Shown here: positions 1-6,665 of the stretch, piece after piece
How the letters are laid out: every line of letters begins with the position of its first letter
Numbering within the stretch: position 1 is the first letter of the stretch
Virus record (IMG/VR): IMGVR_UViG_3300044613_002301
Span: 1 to 42,745 of that record
Reading direction: 5' to 3' (one strand)
Length of the DNA stretch: 42,745 bases
Origin: a virus
The notes under the pieces: generated by a model
Databases searched by the model: none
Told to the model about the DNA's origin: nothing
What the model saw: the letters and a program-made list of their open reading frames with translations, nothing else
Position numbers and translations under genes: made by a program

Positions 1-51
1 CGATCAGGACGGCTTGATAGAGGGTGATCCCTTGCGCCCCGTAGTAGAAGC

Positions 52-441
52 CTAGTGTTTCAGGTTCGCCAGAACGGTCTTCCAGCGAGTGTCGGCATGG
101 TAAGGAAGATAAACCAATGTGACTGCATGGCGATCAAACTGCTTTTGGAGCGCCTCGGAAACGCTGAGGTTGGCTACAGCAGGTTGAAGGCCCGAGCCGA
201 TGGCTTCCAGGGCATCTAGGGCTAAGACGTTGTCTACGGTCAGGATGACATTACACCGGGTTGTGAAGTCGTCAAGTGCGGCTAATGCGGCAAGTAGATA
301 GAGTTTCGTCGAGTCTTGGCAGGAAGCTTTACCTGATAACGCTACGGTCCATTTTGCGTGGTGCGGACAACTTAGAACCGTCCATTTACCTGTCCCGGTA
401 GTCGGGCAGAGTGCCGCAAGGAAACTCGTATACGAGTGCAT
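52..441 (-). CDS. Putative RNase H-fold protein, probably catalytically degenerate
   Basis: This 129-residue protein has the layout of RNase HI. A helix at about residues 45-60 (KLYLLAALAALDDF) sits where RNase HI has its ELLAA helix. It is followed by a strand with an Asp (VILTVDNV) matching the TDS strand, and a late segment (RHAVTLVYLPYHADTRW) resembles the VTWHWVKGH strand. Of the usual acidic active-site residues only the Asp in TVDN is obvious, and the helix Glu is replaced, so an inactive or divergent RNase H fold is the most I would infer. The gene is last of three minus-strand genes; its start abuts the stop of the next gene at 441. An unrelated short protein is possible. Confidence 0.45.
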   Translation of the reverse strand: MHSYTSFLAALCPTTGTGKWTVLSCPHHAKWTVALSGKASCQDSTKLYLLAALAALDDFTTRCNVILTVDNVLALDALEAIGSGLQPAVANLSVSEALQKQFDRHAVTLVYLPYHADTRWKTVLANLKH

Positions 442-695
442 TATCCTTTTCTTTCTATGGCATTTCTGACTTCTTGGATTCTGGCTCTCTCCTCGTCCTT
501 GCGGCTGAGGTGCTTTTTGATAAGCGGTTCATTTGGCTTATAGCACCTGCACCAATCATTCCATTTGACCGTAGGAAACCCACCAGGGCGCGGCGGGTTA
601 TAGCGACACTGATAGAGAGCGCCATCGCCAATGCGTTTGCAATGTTCACAAAACTTACATGCCTTTTGCGGCATCTCCGGGGTTTCGTTACTCAT
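441..695 (-). CDS. Small Cys-rich protein, probably metal-binding
   Basis: An 84-residue protein with an N-terminal CKFCEHC cluster, further Cys residues at about 30 and 49-51, and the run PPRPGGFPTVKWNDWCRC. The pattern C-x2-C-x2-C ... YxCxxNPP ... GGFPxVxxxDWC is one I know from small phage and bacterial proteins assumed to bind zinc or an iron-sulfur centre. The C-terminus is charged and helical. Its start overlaps the stop of the upstream metallopeptidase-like gene (692-695), so the two are probably translationally coupled. Function is unknown. Confidence 0.65.
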   Translation of the reverse strand: MSNETPEMPQKACKFCEHCKRIGDGALYQCRYNPPRPGGFPTVKWNDWCRCYKPNEPLIKKHLSRKDEERARIQEVRNAIERKG

Positions 696-988
696 GTTTC
701 GTCACCTAAGTCGATAGATCGATATCCTAAATCCCACAATATCTTAGCCAAGTCGGTAGAGAATCGCAAAACAGCGTCCTCACTCCACTTTTTTTCGCTA
801 CAGTGCGTCACTTCGTGTATAATAGTATCTAGTAAGTCGATGCCCTTTGCCTTATCAGAAATCCAGATATGTTTTTTAGGTGTGGCAGGGTCGTTTTCGG
901 CTAATCCGTCCAGTCCACGAAGCGGGGCGGTCGTCAAAGTCCAGTATTTACCGTCAATTACTACACGCTTAGGATGAATTGAAGCCAT
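692..988 (-). CDS. Putative HExxH-type metallopeptidase-like protein
   Basis: This 98-residue protein contains HEVTH at about residues 58-62 inside a predicted helix (LLDTIIHEVTHCSEKKW), the zinc-binding HExxH signature of gluzincin- and SprT-like peptidases. A short beta region around IDGKYWTLTTAPLRGL precedes it and an amphipathic helix follows. Phages often carry such single-domain HExxH proteins; their substrates are unknown. No third zinc ligand can be assigned. Its ATG (986-988) overlaps the ATG of the divergent HNH gene (987-989), so no promoter fits between them and any promoter must lie inside the HNH coding region. Confidence 0.6.
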   Translation of the reverse strand: MASIHPKRVVIDGKYWTLTTAPLRGLDGLAENDPATPKKHIWISDKAKGIDLLDTIIHEVTHCSEKKWSEDAVLRFSTDLAKILWDLGYRSIDLGDET

Positions 989-1673
989 GAGAAAAAAGTC
1001 CGCTAGTTATCGTTGCTGTTTTTTGGATGTACGTCTTGAGTATACAGAACAAACGTATGGCAAGTTAAAAACACTTGGACCTGCGTTTTTCTTGCCAGTA
1101 GGTAAACAGGGACGCAAATGCGATTTCCAGGTAGTAGCCTGCTCTTGTTCGAACGAAGTATTTGTAAAGCGAGTCGATGACATGAAGTCCGGGCGTGTTA
1201 CATCTTGCGGCTGTGCTAGGCAAACGCATGGGTGCTGGAATAAACCAGAAACAGGCTACAAATGTTGGGAAGCCATGCTCCACCGTTGCAAACATGTTGA
1301 TAAATATGCGTGTCGCAATCATGGAGCTAGGGGCATACAGGTATGCGAAAGATGGAAAGAACCAAACGGCCAGGGGTTTTTGAACTTTATAGCCGATATG
1401 GGGCCTAGGCCATCTCTAAAACATTCCATAGACAGGATAGACAATGAGGGACACTATGAGCCGGGGAATTGCAGGTGGGCGACACAGAAAGAACAAAATT
1501 CTAATACGCGACGAAACACCTGGATTGAACACAACGGGGAAAGAAAAACAGTCGCAGAGTGGGCTAGATTAGCGGGTTTGGACGCTGGCACTTTATATTC
1601 ACGAATTTTCATAGGAAAGTGGAGCGTAGAAAAGGCATTGACCACTCCTGCGAACACTACGCGACGGGATTGA
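987..1673 (+). CDS. HNH homing endonuclease, copy 1
   Basis: A 228-residue protein of the phage HNH family with an N-terminal zinc-knuckle-like segment. It has Cys clusters (ACSCSNE ... TSCGC), the block HGARGIQVCERW, the HNH core SIDRIDNEGHYEPGNCRWAT, and a C-terminal NUMOD-like DNA-binding helix pair (KTVAEWARLAGLDAGTLYSR ... WSVEKALTTP). It is a paralog of the genes at 10477-11148 and 22497-23213, which supports the chosen start because all three share an N-terminal TFG/TYGKL-type block about 24 residues in. Such enzymes nick or cut DNA to spread their own gene. Its start codon overlaps that of the divergent gene, which looks like an insertion into what was a control region. Confidence 0.85.
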   Translation: MRKKSASYRCCFLDVRLEYTEQTYGKLKTLGPAFFLPVGKQGRKCDFQVVACSCSNEVFVKRVDDMKSGRVTSCGCARQTHGCWNKPETGYKCWEAMLHRCKHVDKYACRNHGARGIQVCERWKEPNGQGFLNFIADMGPRPSLKHSIDRIDNEGHYEPGNCRWATQKEQNSNTRRNTWIEHNGERKTVAEWARLAGLDAGTLYSRIFIGKWSVEKALTTPANTTRRD

Positions 1674-1802
1674 CGGTAAACATCTGCTTTGCGCGGACAA
1701 TTTTCACCTTTGGCCCAGGAAACCGTTTTCTCAGCTTTCCGGCAAATCTTGCTACTAAATTGACTGCCACAGAGAAATTTCCTGCAATTCTGTCTTTTTG
1801 TA

Positions 1803-1831
1803 TTGACAACTGACCAGGAAATGCCGATCAT
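1803..1831 (+). promoter_or_regulatory. Candidate sigma-70-type promoter for the sigma factor and replication operon
   Basis: A consensus -35 box TTGACA lies at 1803-1808. After a 17-bp spacer, GATCAT at 1826-1831 matches the -10 consensus at four of six positions. The roughly 200-bp gap between the HNH gene and the gene at 1877 has no other convincing gene, and this is the best promoter ahead of the long plus-strand operon. The -10 box is inside an inverted repeat. Confidence 0.5.
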
Positions 1832-1859
1832 TTCCCTCGACAGTTTAACCCATTTCCCT
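1817..1859. promoter_or_regulatory. Operator-like inverted and direct repeats
   Basis: GGAAATG (1817-1823) and CATTTCC (1829-1835) form a perfect 7-bp inverted repeat with a 5-bp spacer that covers the -10 box of the candidate promoter. CATTTCCCT at 1829-1837 is repeated exactly at 1851-1859, 22 bp away, about two turns of the helix. Both features are typical of sites for a dimeric or multimeric repressor or activator. The protein that binds is unknown; the ribbon-helix-helix-like protein (4057) and the LysR-type protein (8026) are candidates. Confidence 0.4.
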
Positions 1860-1876
1860 ACTGAAAGGCAAAAAAC

Positions 1877-2383
1877 ATGGAAGCGACCATCGAAAATGCA
1901 ATGAGTATCGTAGAAAAAGCAGTAAATCGGCTGTTCTACAAGAAATATCGCGGCAGGCTGCGGGACTCCGATGAACTTCTTTCCGATGCCCAGATGCTGA
2001 TTTTCAAGAAATTTAGCAGTTATGACCCAAAAATCGGGTCGTTTGAGGGGTATATCAATATGTACGTCGAATTTGCGGCGATTCGACTGCTTTCCACTAC
2101 TTACAAACGATCCTTACGCCGGAAAGAACACATTGGAACCATCGACGATGTCACACGGATTTCCAAAGACATTCCAGAAGGACTCGACGACCTCGTCAGA
2201 CGGGCTATCGAAATTTTTGAAAGCCAAAAGTCTATGCGGTCGGATTCAGTCCGGAGAATTCTGCGAGGCGAACTCCAATCTCAAGGGTGGAGTTTGCCAA
2301 GAATTCAAGAGGCTTTCCGAGAAATCGATGCCGCCATCACGGGGGATCGAGTTTGCTGTTACGCCAAAACCGAGGAGGCATAA
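1877..2383 (+). CDS. Phage RNA polymerase sigma factor (sigma-70 family, ECF-like)
   Basis: A 168-residue protein whose first 85 residues look like sigma region 2: DSDELLSDAQMLIFKKF, then YDPKIGSFEGYINMYVEFAA and a basic TYKRSLRRKE. The DELxxDAQ/ExxLKxF pattern and the aromatic helix correspond to the core-binding and -10-recognition helices. The C-terminal part (VRRILRGELQSQGWSLPRI) may be a reduced region 4 helix-turn-helix. A sigma factor at the head of the operon fits a role in redirecting host RNA polymerase to phage promoters, probably the late ones. AAAGG lies 8 bp before the ATG. The stop overlaps the next start at 2383. Region 4 is weakly matched. Confidence 0.7.
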   Translation: MEATIENAMSIVEKAVNRLFYKKYRGRLRDSDELLSDAQMLIFKKFSSYDPKIGSFEGYINMYVEFAAIRLLSTTYKRSLRRKEHIGTIDDVTRISKDIPEGLDDLVRRAIEIFESQKSMRSDSVRRILRGELQSQGWSLPRIQEAFREIDAAITGDRVCCYAKTEEA

Positions 2384-2718
2384 TGGCAACTGCTCCCGAT
2401 GAAGTGAACGAAGATTTACTGCAAGAGATCGTCAATCAAGTCAAATACTCGATTGAAAGCCCATTGCAGATCGCACGGGTGGTAACTCGCAAACATCCTG
2501 CGTTCAGGGCTGCCGCTAAACTTGCGAATAAGGCAGACAGAGAACGGCAAAACCGAACTATACGGAATACGGTGACTAAAGCTGTAGAACGAATTCGTTC
2601 GTTCATCAGACCTTTTCCTAATGATCGATGCCCCGATTGCGGGAAAAAGATACGAACAAGACGATGTCTTGTGTGCGATCTTGAGAAGGGGCTAGTGAAA
2701 GAGACGGCATACGAATGA
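2383..2718 (+). CDS. Small protein with C-terminal zinc ribbon
   Basis: I start this 111-residue protein at 2383 because GAGGAGG lies just before that ATG and it overlaps the sigma gene stop. It has a helical basic N-terminal and middle part and a C-terminal treble-clef-like motif, CPDCGKKIRTRRCLVCDL, with two C-x2-C pairs. It sits between the sigma factor and the SNF2 helicase, with a 4-bp overlap to the latter. A nucleic-acid-binding or transcription-related role is plausible, but I do not recognise the family. Confidence 0.55.
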   Translation: MATAPDEVNEDLLQEIVNQVKYSIESPLQIARVVTRKHPAFRAAAKLANKADRERQNRTIRNTVTKAVERIRSFIRPFPNDRCPDCGKKIRTRRCLVCDLEKGLVKETAYE

Positions 2719-4076
2719 AACTGTTTCAGCACCAAGTCGAAGGCGTTGACTTTATGGCAAAGGTCCACGGAGGCGTTCTGCTTGCGGACGAACCCGGCCT
2801 AGGAAAAACTGCACAGGTAGCTACCCTCATCAAACAGCAGAACTTGCTTCCTGCGTTAGTTATTTGCCCGGCATCGGTCAAGGATAACTGGAAGCGGGAG
2901 ATCAAGGCATGGACTGGGTATGATGCCCAGATACTTTCTGGGAAGTCCCCGGAAGGTATGGATCAGCCACCACCCATTACCATCATCAATTACGACATTC
3001 TGGATGCCTGGAAGATGGTTTTGGCTGGAATACGCTGGGGATGCCTTGCTATTGACGAATGCCACATGCTAGCCGATAGAGCTTCTAAACGCACACGCGC
3101 TACTAAGCTGATCTCTCGCCATGCGTTAAAGGTAATAGGCATCAGCGGGACTCCGGTACTGAATCGGCCTGCCGACTTCTGGCCTATTTTGAACATCATT
3201 CGACCAGACATGTTCAAGTCGTTCCCGGAATATGCCTGGGCGTATTGCGATCCTCGTAAAACCCCGTGGGGATGGGAATACAAAGGCGCAAAAAACCTGG
3301 ATCGTCTGCATCAGACTCTCCAGACGTTTATGATTCGCAGAAAGAAGGATGTCATGGACTTACCCGACAAAAGCCGAGTAATCGTTCCAATGACTGTCGA
3401 TGAGCCGGAAACCTTGCAATCTGCTGAGAATGACTTCATCGGGTGGCTTACGTCCAACAGCCGGTACGGAAATGTGACCTCGGCTAAAAAGGCCGAAGCA
3501 GTCACAAAACTCGGAGTCATCCTGCGTTTAACAAGCAGACTGAAATGCCGGTCTGTTGTGCGATGGGCTAGGCAGTTTCTTGCGGACAACCCTAACGAAA
3601 AGTTGGTGCTGTTCGCGGTTCACAGGGATATGATCGATGTCCTACAGCGCCGGGTACACCCAGAAGGGGTAGTAGTGATCGACGGGTCTGTGCCTACCTC
3701 AAAACGCCAAGCCATTGTAGATTCGTTCCAGAACGATCCCAAGGTGCGGTTGATGGTCGCTAACGTAAAGGCGGCAGGCGTAGGTATCACCCTGACAGCG
3801 GCCAGTACCATTGGGGTAGCCGAGCTTTGGTGGACTTCTGCGACGATGGCACAGGCCGAGGACAGAATTCACAGGGTTACGCAAGACAAAGCTTGCACGA
3901 TTCATTACTTGGTTGTCCCGGGCACAGTAGAACAGAAAATCTGTAATGCGATCCAGACCAAACAACAGATCGCAGATGCAGTGATTGACGGGCATCGCGT
4001 GACTTCTATGCCTATTTTGGATTTGTTACTGTCTTCTTCTAAAGGACTGATGAAAAATGTTAAAAAAACCGTATAA
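2715..4076 (+). CDS. SNF2/SMARCAL1-like superfamily 2 DNA helicase or translocase
   Basis: A 453-residue protein with the complete SF2 helicase set. Motif I is DEPGLGKT (residues 25-32). Motif Ia lies around CPASVKDNW. Motif II is DECH (114-117). Motif III is GISGTPVLNRP. Motif V is VKAAGVGITLTAAS and motif VI is QAEDRIHRVTQ (about 379-390). The QAEDRIHR form is typical of SNF2 proteins of the SMARCAL1/HARP type, which remodel forked or annealed DNA with ATP. Phages use them in replication-fork processing or recombination. It overlaps its neighbours on both sides, so it is part of the early operon. The family call is firm; the exact job is inferred. Confidence 0.9.
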   Translation: MKLFQHQVEGVDFMAKVHGGVLLADEPGLGKTAQVATLIKQQNLLPALVICPASVKDNWKREIKAWTGYDAQILSGKSPEGMDQPPPITIINYDILDAWKMVLAGIRWGCLAIDECHMLADRASKRTRATKLISRHALKVIGISGTPVLNRPADFWPILNIIRPDMFKSFPEYAWAYCDPRKTPWGWEYKGAKNLDRLHQTLQTFMIRRKKDVMDLPDKSRVIVPMTVDEPETLQSAENDFIGWLTSNSRYGNVTSAKKAEAVTKLGVILRLTSRLKCRSVVRWARQFLADNPNEKLVLFAVHRDMIDVLQRRVHPEGVVVIDGSVPTSKRQAIVDSFQNDPKVRLMVANVKAAGVGITLTAASTIGVAELWWTSATMAQAEDRIHRVTQDKACTIHYLVVPGTVEQKICNAIQTKQQIADAVIDGHRVTSMPILDLLLSSSKGLMKNVKKTV

Positions 4077-4341
4077 AAGCCTGACCGTAAATCGGCTCCC
4101 ACGGGAGCTTGTTGACGGGATCAAGTATCTGGCAATCGAACTTGACTGCAACATACCTGAACTGGTCGAAGTTCTGATTCGGGAGGGATTGAAGCAAAAG
4201 GATACCTTGTACGCTGATATCCACAAACTGCGACAGGCCAGGATCAGAGAACAAAAAGAGCATCGCCAAGCCAAGAAAGAGTTGGCGGCTCTCCAGCAAA
4301 AACTTCACGGGGAGGTTATCCATGAGCCTGTTGCCGACTAG
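4057..4341 (+). CDS. Ribbon-helix-helix-like DNA-binding protein with coiled-coil tail
   Basis: This 94-residue protein begins with a basic strand (KSLTVNRLPREL) and two helices (VDGIKYLAIELDC, NIPELVEVLIREGLKQ), the strand-helix-helix order of CopG/Arc repressors. The second half (residues 55-90) is a charged coiled coil (IREQKEHRQAKKELAALQQKL). This suggests a dimeric or tetrameric transcriptional regulator. It overlaps the helicase gene by 20 bp and the next gene by 20 bp. It could bind the repeats near 1817-1859, but nothing here shows that directly. Confidence 0.5.
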   Translation: MLKKPYKSLTVNRLPRELVDGIKYLAIELDCNIPELVEVLIREGLKQKDTLYADIHKLRQARIREQKEHRQAKKELAALQQKLHGEVIHEPVAD

Positions 4342-4960
4342 TAAAGGCGAAGACAAGGGAGATTCTCCTGCGGTCGCGTTGACGAAGCTGTACGCTAGAA
4401 ACCTTAGCGTTTCGCAGATTCCTATTCCATGCTACGCGACAGACTTCAAAAAACTTCTCAAGAAGCATAGCTTCGACGAGATTAAAAGGGTCATTCTGTG
4501 GCTACAGCAACAGCCAGAGCATACGAGACTCAAACCATCTTCCTGGTTCGTGTATCGTTTTGACTGGTTGCGGTTTTCGTCAAAGAATGATCTGTCGGAT
4601 TACCCTGTCGGGGATGTTTCTGCTATTTCTCGCAAGATCGGTTTTGAAGGCGGGAATTTTATTCCTAGCACCTACATCCAGCATGCGCTAGATTCCTACG
4701 GGGTGTTCTTGGAATGGATGCGTACTCAACCGGACGGTAAGCCGATTTACGATTTCTTACCCCCGCCGAACGATTTTGTGGTTCGGTGGTTTGGTGTTTA
4801 TGTGCCGAACTACAGCAACCAGTATCGCAAATTCAGCACAGGCCATGAGTCGTTTCGGCAGTACCTTTATAAAGTAGCACTCAAATCTTCGAGTCGCCCA
4901 GTGGCTGACCGGCTTTTGAAGGCATACGAAGAGTACAGGCAGAAGAACGATGTTCTTTAG
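4322..4960 (+). CDS. Unknown replication-module protein (possible helicase loader or replisome organiser)
   Basis: A 212-residue protein with a strong GGGGAGG ribosome site before its ATG. The first 90 residues have the style of phage replication-organiser N-termini (VALTKLYAR ... FKKLLKKHSFDEIKRVILWL). The rest is rich in aromatic residues without a motif I can name. The position between helicase and primase genes supports a replication role. The last 31 bp of the gene (4930-4960) are repeated exactly at 5746-5776, where they overlap the primase start. This gene and the primase therefore probably overlapped directly before an insertion. Confidence 0.55.
   Translation: MSLLPTSKGEDKGDSPAVALTKLYARNLSVSQIPIPCYATDFKKLLKKHSFDEIKRVILWLQQQPEHTRLKPSSWFVYRFDWLRFSSKNDLSDYPVGDVSAISRKIGFEGGNFIPSTYIQHALDSYGVFLEWMRTQPDGKPIYDFLPPPNDFVVRWFGVYVPNYSNQYRKFSTGHESFRQYLYKVALKSSSRPVADRLLKAYEEYRQKNDVL
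4930..4960 (+). repeat. Left copy of 31-bp direct repeat flanking an inserted cassette
   Basis: The 31 bp from 4930 to 4960 are identical to 5746-5776. The left copy supplies the last ten codons and stop of the upstream gene. It also contains the sequence that, in the right copy, forms the primase ATG. Matching ends at both borders (4929 versus 5745, 4961 versus 5777). The repeats enclose 785 bp with three small genes. Confidence 0.9.
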
Positions 4961-4970
4961 TCAAATCCAC

Positions 4971-5005
4971 AGAACGCCCAGGATAACTCAGAGCGAGGAA
5001 AAAGC
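4971..5005 (+). promoter_or_regulatory. Hairpin leader element, copy 5 (diverged)
   Basis: This stretch between the left repeat and the gene at 5006 matches the leaders at 15133-15162 and 15533-15562 in the pattern GAACGCxCAGGATAACxCAG followed by xGCGAGG and an A-rich spacer to the ATG. GAGG serves as ribosome site. The arms CGC and GCG can pair only weakly here, less well than in the other copies. Confidence 0.6.
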
Positions 5006-5374
5006 ATGGAAATTGAAGGTATACCAGAAGGTTGGGAGTTTGTGCGGATAGGGGGTCCAGACAAGGGTGAGTTCGTTATAGATGTCACTGGAGAACCTTA
5101 CGAGTCCGATTCGGATTATCGCGCAAGAAATTACGTCATAATCCGCAAGATCGAGAAGCCAAAGCGATATAGACCGTTTGCCAATGCCGAAGAGTTCAAG
5201 CCGCATCGAGATCGATGGATTGTTAGTGTCGGTAGTAGCGGAGCTAGGCGAGTGACTTCATACACGGAAACCGAAGTTGTTTGCCGATTTACTGCTAGTT
5301 ATGAAAAAATGCTAAAAGATTGTTGGTATTTTGATGATGACGGTTCGCCTTTTGGTGTTGAGGTGACAGAATGA
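5006..5374 (+). CDS. Unknown cassette protein (IPEGW-type)
   Basis: A 122-residue acidic protein that begins MEIEGIPEGWEFVRIGGPDK and continues with beta-rich segments (GEFVIDVTGEP, YVIIRKIEKPKRYRPF). The IPEGWEFVRIG-GxPxxGE opening is a pattern I associate with small hypothetical proteins of planctomycetes and their phages; no function is known to me. It is the first gene of the cassette between the 31-bp repeats and follows leader copy 5. Its stop overlaps the next start (ATGA at 5371-5374). Confidence 0.6.
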   Translation: MEIEGIPEGWEFVRIGGPDKGEFVIDVTGEPYESDSDYRARNYVIIRKIEKPKRYRPFANAEEFKPHRDRWIVSVGSSGARRVTSYTETEVVCRFTASYEKMLKDCWYFDDDGSPFGVEVTE

Positions 5375-5562
5375 GTAGTGAATGCAAAGACGAAGACTGG
5401 GACGACTTTGAATCTTCGATCGTTGAATGCGATCGTTGCGGAGATATACGGAAATGCAAATACACTGCTGATCCGTACATGTCAGAAGTCCACCCAGAGG
5501 AAGAAATCGGCAATGATTGGTGGTGCTACCTATGTTGGGATCAAAGGCATGGAGATGTTTGA
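5371..5562 (+). CDS. Small acidic zinc-ribbon protein, paralog of the 15171 product
   Basis: A 63-residue protein with two Cys pairs: ECDRCGDIRKCKYTADPYM, then HPEEE, then WWCYLCWDQRHGDV. The gene at 15171-15401 encodes the same pattern (ECDHCGEMKRC, DPYMREIHPEEE, YWCYQCWDIRHGD), and this paralogy settles the reading frame against the overlapping frame at 5378-5575. The Cys pairs probably bind zinc. The N-terminus is a run of Asp, Glu and Ser. It overlaps the upstream gene by 4 bp. Function is unknown. Confidence 0.7.
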   Translation: MSSECKDEDWDDFESSIVECDRCGDIRKCKYTADPYMSEVHPEEEIGNDWWCYLCWDQRHGDV

Positions 5563-5579
5563 AAGGGCAAGATAATAGA

Positions 5580-5744
5580 ATGAGTGCGTTAAAGACTGCG
5601 ACTAGATGGGCTATCTATGGCGGCATTGGTCAGCTTATTTTATATCCGTTTGGTATGTCTGATACTGGCGTATGGTGCGGGTGCATCTGCGGTGCAGTAG
5701 CAGAACATCTATGGGGCGATCGAATATGCAGTCGAATGGGATGA
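5580..5744 (+). CDS. Small putative membrane protein
   Basis: A 54-residue protein read from the ATG at 5580, with AAGGGCAAG upstream as a weak ribosome site. Two hydrophobic stretches, IYGGIGQLILYPFGM and GVWCGCICGAVAEHLW, could be one or two membrane segments. It is the last gene of the inserted cassette and stops 1 bp before the right 31-bp repeat. No family is recognised. Confidence 0.4.
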   Translation: MSALKTATRWAIYGGIGQLILYPFGMSDTGVWCGCICGAVAEHLWGDRICSRMG

Positions 5745-5745
5745 C

Positions 5746-5776
5746 AGAGTACAGGCAGAAGAACGATGTTCTTTAG
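5746..5776 (+). repeat. Right copy of 31-bp direct repeat
   Basis: Identical to 4930-4960. In this copy the part equal to the end of the upstream gene is no longer translated, while its ATG at 5766 starts the primase. The arrangement is what is expected if an insertion duplicated the former junction of two overlapping genes. Confidence 0.9.
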
Positions 5777-6665
5777 GGACGAACTGCGAAAACACGGTAT
5801 CAAGATCGCGGACGCGAGCGATCCGCATTACCGGGTTGGGTGGATCAATATGCCCTGCCCGTTTTGCGGTTCCGAGAAAAACCATCTCGGAGTCTCTGAG
5901 GATTTGCGCAGGGTTAACTGCTACAAATGCGGCAGTAAGCATCCGGCTCAGGTGCTGTCCCGGGTTCTTAGGTGGACCCGGCAAGAAATAGACAAGTACC
6001 AAGCAGATCGTTACGGCGATGCGGCTACTTGGAAACAACCCGATGTGCAGTTCGGCCAGTACACCCCTCCTAAAAATTTGATCGATTTATCTGCAAAAGA
6101 TCGGCAGTATCTTCGTAGCAGAGGGTGGGATGATGAGAAGATCGATCAGTCCATCGAACTTTATGGACTCCAAAGTATCGGGCCTTTTAGCGGGCTTCCT
6201 GCGGGAATCTTTATTCCGATATCAGACGCTAAAGGAACTCCTGTTTCTTGGACGGTGCGATTCCGTGAACCCGGCCCAGATGGAAGGCGATACCATACAG
6301 CCAGCAACCTAGAGAAAGCGGATTCTGAAAAACATCTTCTGTTCGGGGAGAATTTGCTAATCAAGGCAGGATGCAATAGCATCATCGTCAACGAGGGGCC
6401 ATTTGACGCGATGAGTGTCGGTGTCGGCGCGGTGTGCGTATTCGGGCTAGCGTACAGTCTTCACCAACTCCACCGGATTAGCCGATATCCCCGGCGAACT
6501 ATCTGCTTCGACAATTCTCCACAGGCTCAAAAAATTGCTTATCGACTTTGCCAGGACCTTGCAGTCTTTCCGGGGTATACTGAACAGGTGTGCCTGGATG
6601 CCGATGATCCAGGATCAGCCAGCCAAGAAGAAATCGAACAACTCAGGATGCAGGCGGGCGTATGA
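5766..6665 (+). CDS. DnaG-like primase with zinc finger and TOPRIM domain
   Basis: A 299-residue protein. A CHC2-type zinc-binding domain lies at about residues 30-62 (CPFCGSEKNH ... VNCYKCGSKH). A TOPRIM domain follows at about 200-260, starting with IIVNEGPFDAMSVG, where the Glu and the FDA match the catalytic signature. The second acidic motif, normally DxD, reads CFDNSPQAQ here, so its second Asp is Ser. Primases make RNA primers for lagging-strand synthesis. The start is fixed by the ATG inside the right 31-bp repeat. It is followed with a 4-bp overlap by the replicative helicase, the usual partner. It is shorter than bacterial DnaG and lacks a separate helicase-interaction domain. Confidence 0.8.
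   Translation: MFFRDELRKHGIKIADASDPHYRVGWINMPCPFCGSEKNHLGVSEDLRRVNCYKCGSKHPAQVLSRVLRWTRQEIDKYQADRYGDAATWKQPDVQFGQYTPPKNLIDLSAKDRQYLRSRGWDDEKIDQSIELYGLQSIGPFSGLPAGIFIPISDAKGTPVSWTVRFREPGPDGRRYHTASNLEKADSEKHLLFGENLLIKAGCNSIIVNEGPFDAMSVGVGAVCVFGLAYSLHQLHRISRYPRRTICFDNSPQAQKIAYRLCQDLAVFPGYTEQVCLDADDPGSASQEEIEQLRMQAGV

Noticed and set aside
1-51. Open frame on the minus strand running off the left edge (reads ETLGFYYGAQGITLYQAVLI)
   Set aside because: It has no ATG, GTG or ribosome site in the window; it may be the start of a gene lying to the left, but this cannot be shown.
1454-1831. 125-residue frame on the minus strand
   Set aside because: It is antisense to the HNH gene and covers the promoter and repeats; its composition is not protein-like.
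5378-5575. Alternative 65-residue frame overlapping the zinc-ribbon gene
   Set aside because: The other frame has a clear paralog at 15171, so this one is a shadow.
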